This document shows positions 60,304 through 64,000 of a stretch of 64,000 bases of DNA, piece after piece. The DNA is from JAAYED01 sp040772225 (GTDB lineage Bacteria; Chloroflexota; Anaerolineae; UBA1429): the NCBI GenBank assembly GCA_040772225.1, contig JAXGYO010000002.1, positions 62,001-126,000 of the forward strand, given 5' to 3'. Each line of letters opens with the position of its first letter. The first letter of the stretch is position 1. The notes below the pieces were generated by a model, which was given only the letters and a program-made list of their open reading frames with translations, made no database searches and was not told the origin of the DNA. The translations under genes were made by a program, and so were the position numbers.

Positions 60304-62327
60304 TGAGTGACGCCCCCCAACCAGACCTGGAACTAGATGGCACCGGCAAGGGTAGGCTGAAAGGCTGGGACGCCGTCGCGCTGGCACTGCCCCTTGCCGT
60401 GACGCTGTGGTTGTATGGCCGTTCGCTCGGGTATGGCTTCTTCAACGATGATCCGACGGGTCATTTTGCCTGGATGGAGCGGTATGACATCGGGCGTTTG
60501 TACGTCATCTCAGCGGGTTATGGCTTTTTCCGGCCACTCGTGTTCACCGCGTGGAAACTGCTGTGGAGTTTGTTTCAGGGTTACCAGGCTGCTGCATTCC
60601 ATGGGCTGTCTCTGACGTTTCATGTCGGCAATGTGCTGCTGGTGTATCTGCTGAGCCGGCGCCTCGGCGGACGGCTGTACGCGACGGTGGCCAGCCTCGC
60701 CTTTTCGTGCTTCCCGTTCAACTATGAAGCCGTTGCCTACGTGGCTGCGCTGTTTCATCCTATGCTCACATGCTTGGCACTCTTGGCTCTGCTCGCCTAC
60801 GACCAGTACCTCTCGACCAAGCGCCGGCGATTTCTTGCCGCTGTCGTTCTGCTACACCTGCTGGCGCTCCTAACACACGAGAACGGTGTCATCATTCCGG
60901 CGTTGCTTCTGGGTTGGGATTTTTGCCTTCGACCACCGGCTCGCTGGCGAGACATCCTGCAGCGCTGGTCAATCCGGCTGGGCGCGGTTTCCCTCGCCTA
61001 TCTTTTCTTGTGGCGCAGCATCCCAAAGTCAGCCGAGCAGGGGTTGCAGCCGCCGGACAATGTGATTCGCAATGCGCTGGCGCTTTGGTCGCAATTGGCG
61101 AGCTATCCTTTGATGCCGCTAGTGAGGCCCTCCAGCGGTGAGGTACTGCTGATCGTCACGTTGCTGTTTGCGGCCTTGGCGTTGCTCCTCGCGCTCGTAT
61201 GGCGGCGACGGGAACGCCGAATCTACTTCTTTGGCCTGGTCTGGTTGGCCGCCGCGACGCTACCTTCAGCGATATCCCTCGAGCCGGCCTATCTCTATGG
61301 CAGTCCGCGATTGTACTACCTGGGCTCCATCGGTGCGGCACTGCTCTGGGCGTTGCCCGCGCGGCTTGCTTCACGGCGCCCGGGCGGTGGCCAGGACTGC
61401 GCATCAGATGATGGAGCTCAATACCGGTCGCGGCGGCTGCTGAGCGGCGCGACGCTTGTAGCTCTGATCGTACTGCTGAGCCTGCAGCCGTTGCGTTATG
61501 TGACTTGCCAGATGCACTTTATGCAGGAGGTGACCGGCCTGGTACGAGAGATGGGGGTATTGGCCGCCCAGGAAAAGCCCCAGACGGCGATCACCTGGGT
61601 CAACCTGCCATACTACTTTAGCTCTTGCCAGCACTATCCACAGGGATGCGATAACCCCTATCCCTACGCGCCTGTCGGCGCCGTGGTCCTTCCCCCCTAC
61701 GCTTCCCCTTCAGATCTGGCGCGGGTCAACGGAGACGGTGTCGATCGACCCATGCGCAGCGTCACCGTACACGAGTATGCGCCTGGGTGGGCTCTTCACA
61801 GCACCGAGACTCTGACCCTCGATGCCCTGCGAGAAGAACTGAGGGGCGCACGCGTCTATGTCATGGACCTGCTCACCCTCTCATGGGTTCCGTTGCACGC
61901 CGTATGGCACACCGGCGCCGACCCCATGGCGTATGCAGCGCTCTTTGGCGAACGCGTCGGGCTGGCGGGCTGGCGCGTCACACGGGAGGGAGATACCCTC
62001 GCTGTCACGCTAGAGTGGCAGGCAGTCCGCAATGGCGCTGCGCCGCTCACCGTGTTCGTTCATCTCTATCGAGAGGATGGGAGTTTGGCCGCACAACATG
62101 ACGGCCCTCCAGCCGGTGGCTTTGTTCCGCCGAACGCCTGGCACGCGGGTGACATTATCACGGACACGCACCGCCTTGTTTTGGACCCGGACACGGCAGC
62201 GGAGAACTGCACGCTGGTCACAGGCATCTACGACCCGCAGACTGGTATCCGCCTGAATGCTGTCTCAGACGCGGGGGAGACCATCCCCAACAATGCTGCG
62301 GTACTGCTGACAGGCCCACTGCCCTGA
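60303..62327 (+). CDS. GT39-like membrane protein with extracytoplasmic C-terminal domain
   Basis: About 674 residues. The N-terminal half has 10-11 helices; after the first, YGFFNDDPTGHFAWM places two Asp in the first outer loop as in GT-C glycosyltransferases. The C-terminal 200 residues are soluble: LAGWRVTREGDTLAVTLEWQ, TVFVHLYREDGSLAAQHDGPP, ITDTHRLVLD. The same beta domain ends the frameshifted gene at 33 kb. A lipid-linked sugar donor is likely. I take ATG at 60303, overlapping the leader frame; GTG at 60291 is possible. A GC-rich hairpin GCGCGG/CCGCGC (62340-62356) follows the stop. Confidence 0.82.
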   Translation: MSDAPQPDLELDGTGKGRLKGWDAVALALPLAVTLWLYGRSLGYGFFNDDPTGHFAWMERYDIGRLYVISAGYGFFRPLVFTAWKLLWSLFQGYQAAAFHGLSLTFHVGNVLLVYLLSRRLGGRLYATVASLAFSCFPFNYEAVAYVAALFHPMLTCLALLALLAYDQYLSTKRRRFLAAVVLLHLLALLTHENGVIIPALLLGWDFCLRPPARWRDILQRWSIRLGAVSLAYLFLWRSIPKSAEQGLQPPDNVIRNALALWSQLASYPLMPLVRPSSGEVLLIVTLLFAALALLLALVWRRRERRIYFFGLVWLAAATLPSAISLEPAYLYGSPRLYYLGSIGAALLWALPARLASRRPGGGQDCASDDGAQYRSRRLLSGATLVALIVLLSLQPLRYVTCQMHFMQEVTGLVREMGVLAAQEKPQTAITWVNLPYYFSSCQHYPQGCDNPYPYAPVGAVVLPPYASPSDLARVNGDGVDRPMRSVTVHEYAPGWALHSTETLTLDALREELRGARVYVMDLLTLSWVPLHAVWHTGADPMAYAALFGERVGLAGWRVTREGDTLAVTLEWQAVRNGAAPLTVFVHLYREDGSLAAQHDGPPAGGFVPPNAWHAGDIITDTHRLVLDPDTAAENCTLVTGIYDPQTGIRLNAVSDAGETIPNNAAVLLTGPLP

Positions 62328-62393
62328 TCGCGAATGCCCGCGCGGCATAACCGCGCATGCAAGAACAGGCCATTGCCGCCGCGAGGCGATGCG

Positions 62394-62420
62394 TTGACAC
62401 CCCTCCTGGAGATGCTATAC
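62394..62420 (+). promoter_or_regulatory. Promoter candidate giving a near-leaderless transcript
   Basis: TTGACA (62394-62399) and TATACT (62415-62420), both strong, separated by 15 bases (short). Transcription would begin near 62427, five bases before the ATG at 62432, which has no ribosome site. Confidence 0.5.
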
Positions 62421-62431
62421 TCGCCGGGCGC

Positions 62432-64000
62432 CATGAAAAGCACAGATAGCCTTGCTCGACGCGCTGCCAGAGGCCAGATCTACACGGCATTCGCCATCGT
62501 GGCGCTGACCGTGCTCGCCGCAGGGCTGCGCCTGTGGGCATTGGATCTGGCGCCCCAGGCACTCTACCGTGACGAGGCACAGAACGGCCTGGACGCTCTG
62601 CAAGTGCTCAACGGCGCTCGGCCGATCTACTTTGAGGCCAACAACGGCCGCGAGCCGCTCTTTATCTATTTGGCCGCGCTCTCCATCGCTCTGCTGGGGC
62701 GCACGCCCAGCGCGCTGCGGATCGTCTCTGTTCTGTGCGGCACCCTGACCGTCCCAGCGCTTTACTGGTTGGGGTCCGAGGTACGGGATCGCTGCACCGG
62801 ATTGTGGGCCGCCGCCCTGGCCGTCAGCACAGTTTGGTTGCTGAACCTGAGCCGCGTGGCATTTCGGGCGGGCCTTCTGCCGCTTCTGGGGGCCCTGGCA
62901 CTGGCCAGTCTCCTGCGCGCCCAAAGGCTGCGCTCCACAGCCTGGGCCATCGGGGCGGGAGCACTCCTGGGCGCCTGTGCGTATACGTACCTCGCTGCCC
63001 GTGCAATTCCGCTGGTGCTTGCACTATATCTGCTCTGGTGCCTGCTGGACCGCCGTGTGCGCGCAGCCACCTGGTGGCGGGGTTGGGCCCTGATTCTGCT
63101 CCTCGCTGTGCTCACAAGTGCCCCGCTGGTAACGCATCTCTGGCGAACGGACGCCCTTCTCAGCCGGAGTGATCAGGTCTCCATCCTGAACCCCGCCATC
63201 AACGGCGGCGATCTTTCTGGCACGCTGGCGCGCAACCTGTTCCGCACGCTGCGCGCGCTCGTCTACGGGGGCGATTTCATACCGCGGCACAATGTCCCCT
63301 GGCGTGCCGTGTTCACCCCTGCCATCGCCCTGGCAGCCTACGGCGGGCTGGGGATCCTCGCCTGGCGAAGCCGGAAGGACGCGGCTCCCCGGTTGATTCT
63401 CCTCTGGTTGGTCTGCCTCGCGCTGCCGACTATACTGGCCGAAGGGGCGCCTCACTTTTTGCGCGGCGCTGGCGTTCTGCCCGCCGTCATGCTTCTGCCC
63501 GCGGTTGGCCTGCAGGCGACGCTGGACCACGTGCGCCTTCCCTGGCGACGCGGAATGCTGGCACTTGTCCTGGCGGCTGTTTTGTGGGGCTCCTGGGCGG
63601 ACTGGAGTGCGTATCGCGAACACCTGAGCAGCGCACCGGTCTATTTCGAGTTCGAGACTGGCGCCGCGGAACTGGCTGCGGAGATCAACCGGCAACTCGG
63701 GTCAGGCTGGCAGGGGGCCCAGCTTATGATGGAGGACAACGCGCCAGGTCCGACGACGGAGGTGTGGATTGCGCGACGCCTATGGGATGGATTCCCCTCG
63801 ATTCAGTTCCTGGTCTCAGAGACGGAGAGGGTGACCCTGCTGGAGGAGGGTGAAGCGGCACCGCACACTGAAGGCAACGATGTTCTGGCGGCGTTATGGC
63901 CATATGCAGACCACGCGGCCCTGTGGGCTGCGCTTCCCTTCGATTGGGAGTGGGAAGTGGCTCCCGGCGCATGGGAGCAAGGCGATCTAGACCCTGAGCC
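62432..64000 (+). CDS. GT39-like membrane glycosyltransferase (3' end outside window)
   Basis: 523 residues visible, frame open to the right edge. First helix TAFAIVALTVLAAGLRLWAL, then APQALYRDEAQNGLDALQVL with the Asp-Glu pair of GT-C/GT39 enzymes, FEANNGREPLFIYLAAL, then about nine helices and an outer domain beginning near residue 410 (YFEFETGAAELAAEINR). Family members transfer sugars from polyprenyl phosphates to lipids or proteins on the outside. An in-frame ATG at 62411 would overlap the -10 element, so 62432 is preferred. Confidence 0.82.

Noticed and set aside
1..64000. CRISPR arrays, rRNA genes, transposases or complete prophage genes
   Set aside because: I saw no regularly spaced repeats, no rRNA sequence, and no DDE/HUH/tyrosine recombinase motifs on either strand.

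Overview
The window is GC-rich bacterial DNA. Gene content points to Chloroflexota, probably an Anaerolineae-like anaerobe: a complex-I-like group 4 [NiFe] hydrogenase, a minimal two-gene Fe-S assembly system, many large GT39-like membrane proteins with extracytoplasmic C-terminal domains, and a secreted protein carrying the YLPLV motif that I associate with Chloroflexota exoproteins. The assignment is an inference; there is no rRNA here.

Layout. 1-7.9 kb (minus strand): a tightly overlapping operon of at least 11 genes for a membrane-bound [NiFe] hydrogenase with several antiporter-like subunits; the last gene runs off the left edge. 8-21 kb: carbohydrate and uronate catabolism. A divergent pair (fumarylacetoacetate-hydrolase-family enzyme and sulfatase) is followed by a minus-strand cluster of GH3 glycosidase, beta-glucuronidase, mannonate-dehydrogenase-like SDR, LarA-like racemase and KDG-type kinase, preceded by two paralogous alpha/beta hydrolases. 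A third paralogue and an MFS exporter lie at 22-24 kb. 24-30 kb and 33-37 kb: an erosion-prone zone with frameshifted, nonsense-interrupted or truncated genes (esterase, C39-like secreted protein, isoprenylcysteine methyltransferase-like, GT39-like, NTF2-like and HIT fragments), mixed with intact genes (YgbA-like, PD-(D/E)XK nuclease, flavoprotein). 37-41 kb: glutamate dehydrogenase with an attenuator-like leader, an MtaA-like methyltransferase, an MntA/HepT toxin-antitoxin pair and a GNAT acetyltransferase.

41.4-43.7 kb: the most unusual region. An intact CAT-anticodon tRNA (Met) and a 46-nt copy of its 3' half, in the same orientation, flank about 2 kb. Inside are a DNA-methyltransferase 3' fragment, an RX4H (HEPN-like) protein and an unknown small protein. 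This is the geometry of an integrated element at a tRNA 3' end, with no integrase left. An initiator tRNA lies just outside.

44-64 kb: SmsC/SmsB-like Fe-S assembly pair, two small tandemly duplicated unknown genes, a MarR regulator with a well-formed promoter/operator driving an asymmetric heterodimeric ABC exporter, a nitronate-monooxygenase-like enzyme, carB, a YugP-like metalloprotease, an interrupted membrane protein, then a co-directional run: Old-Yellow-Enzyme-family reductase with an odd Cys motif, GT2 glycosyltransferase and two large GT39-like membrane proteins, the last cut by the right edge.

Several interruptions fall in homopolymers and could be consensus errors; others are simple nonsense changes. 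All positions and residue counts were read by hand.
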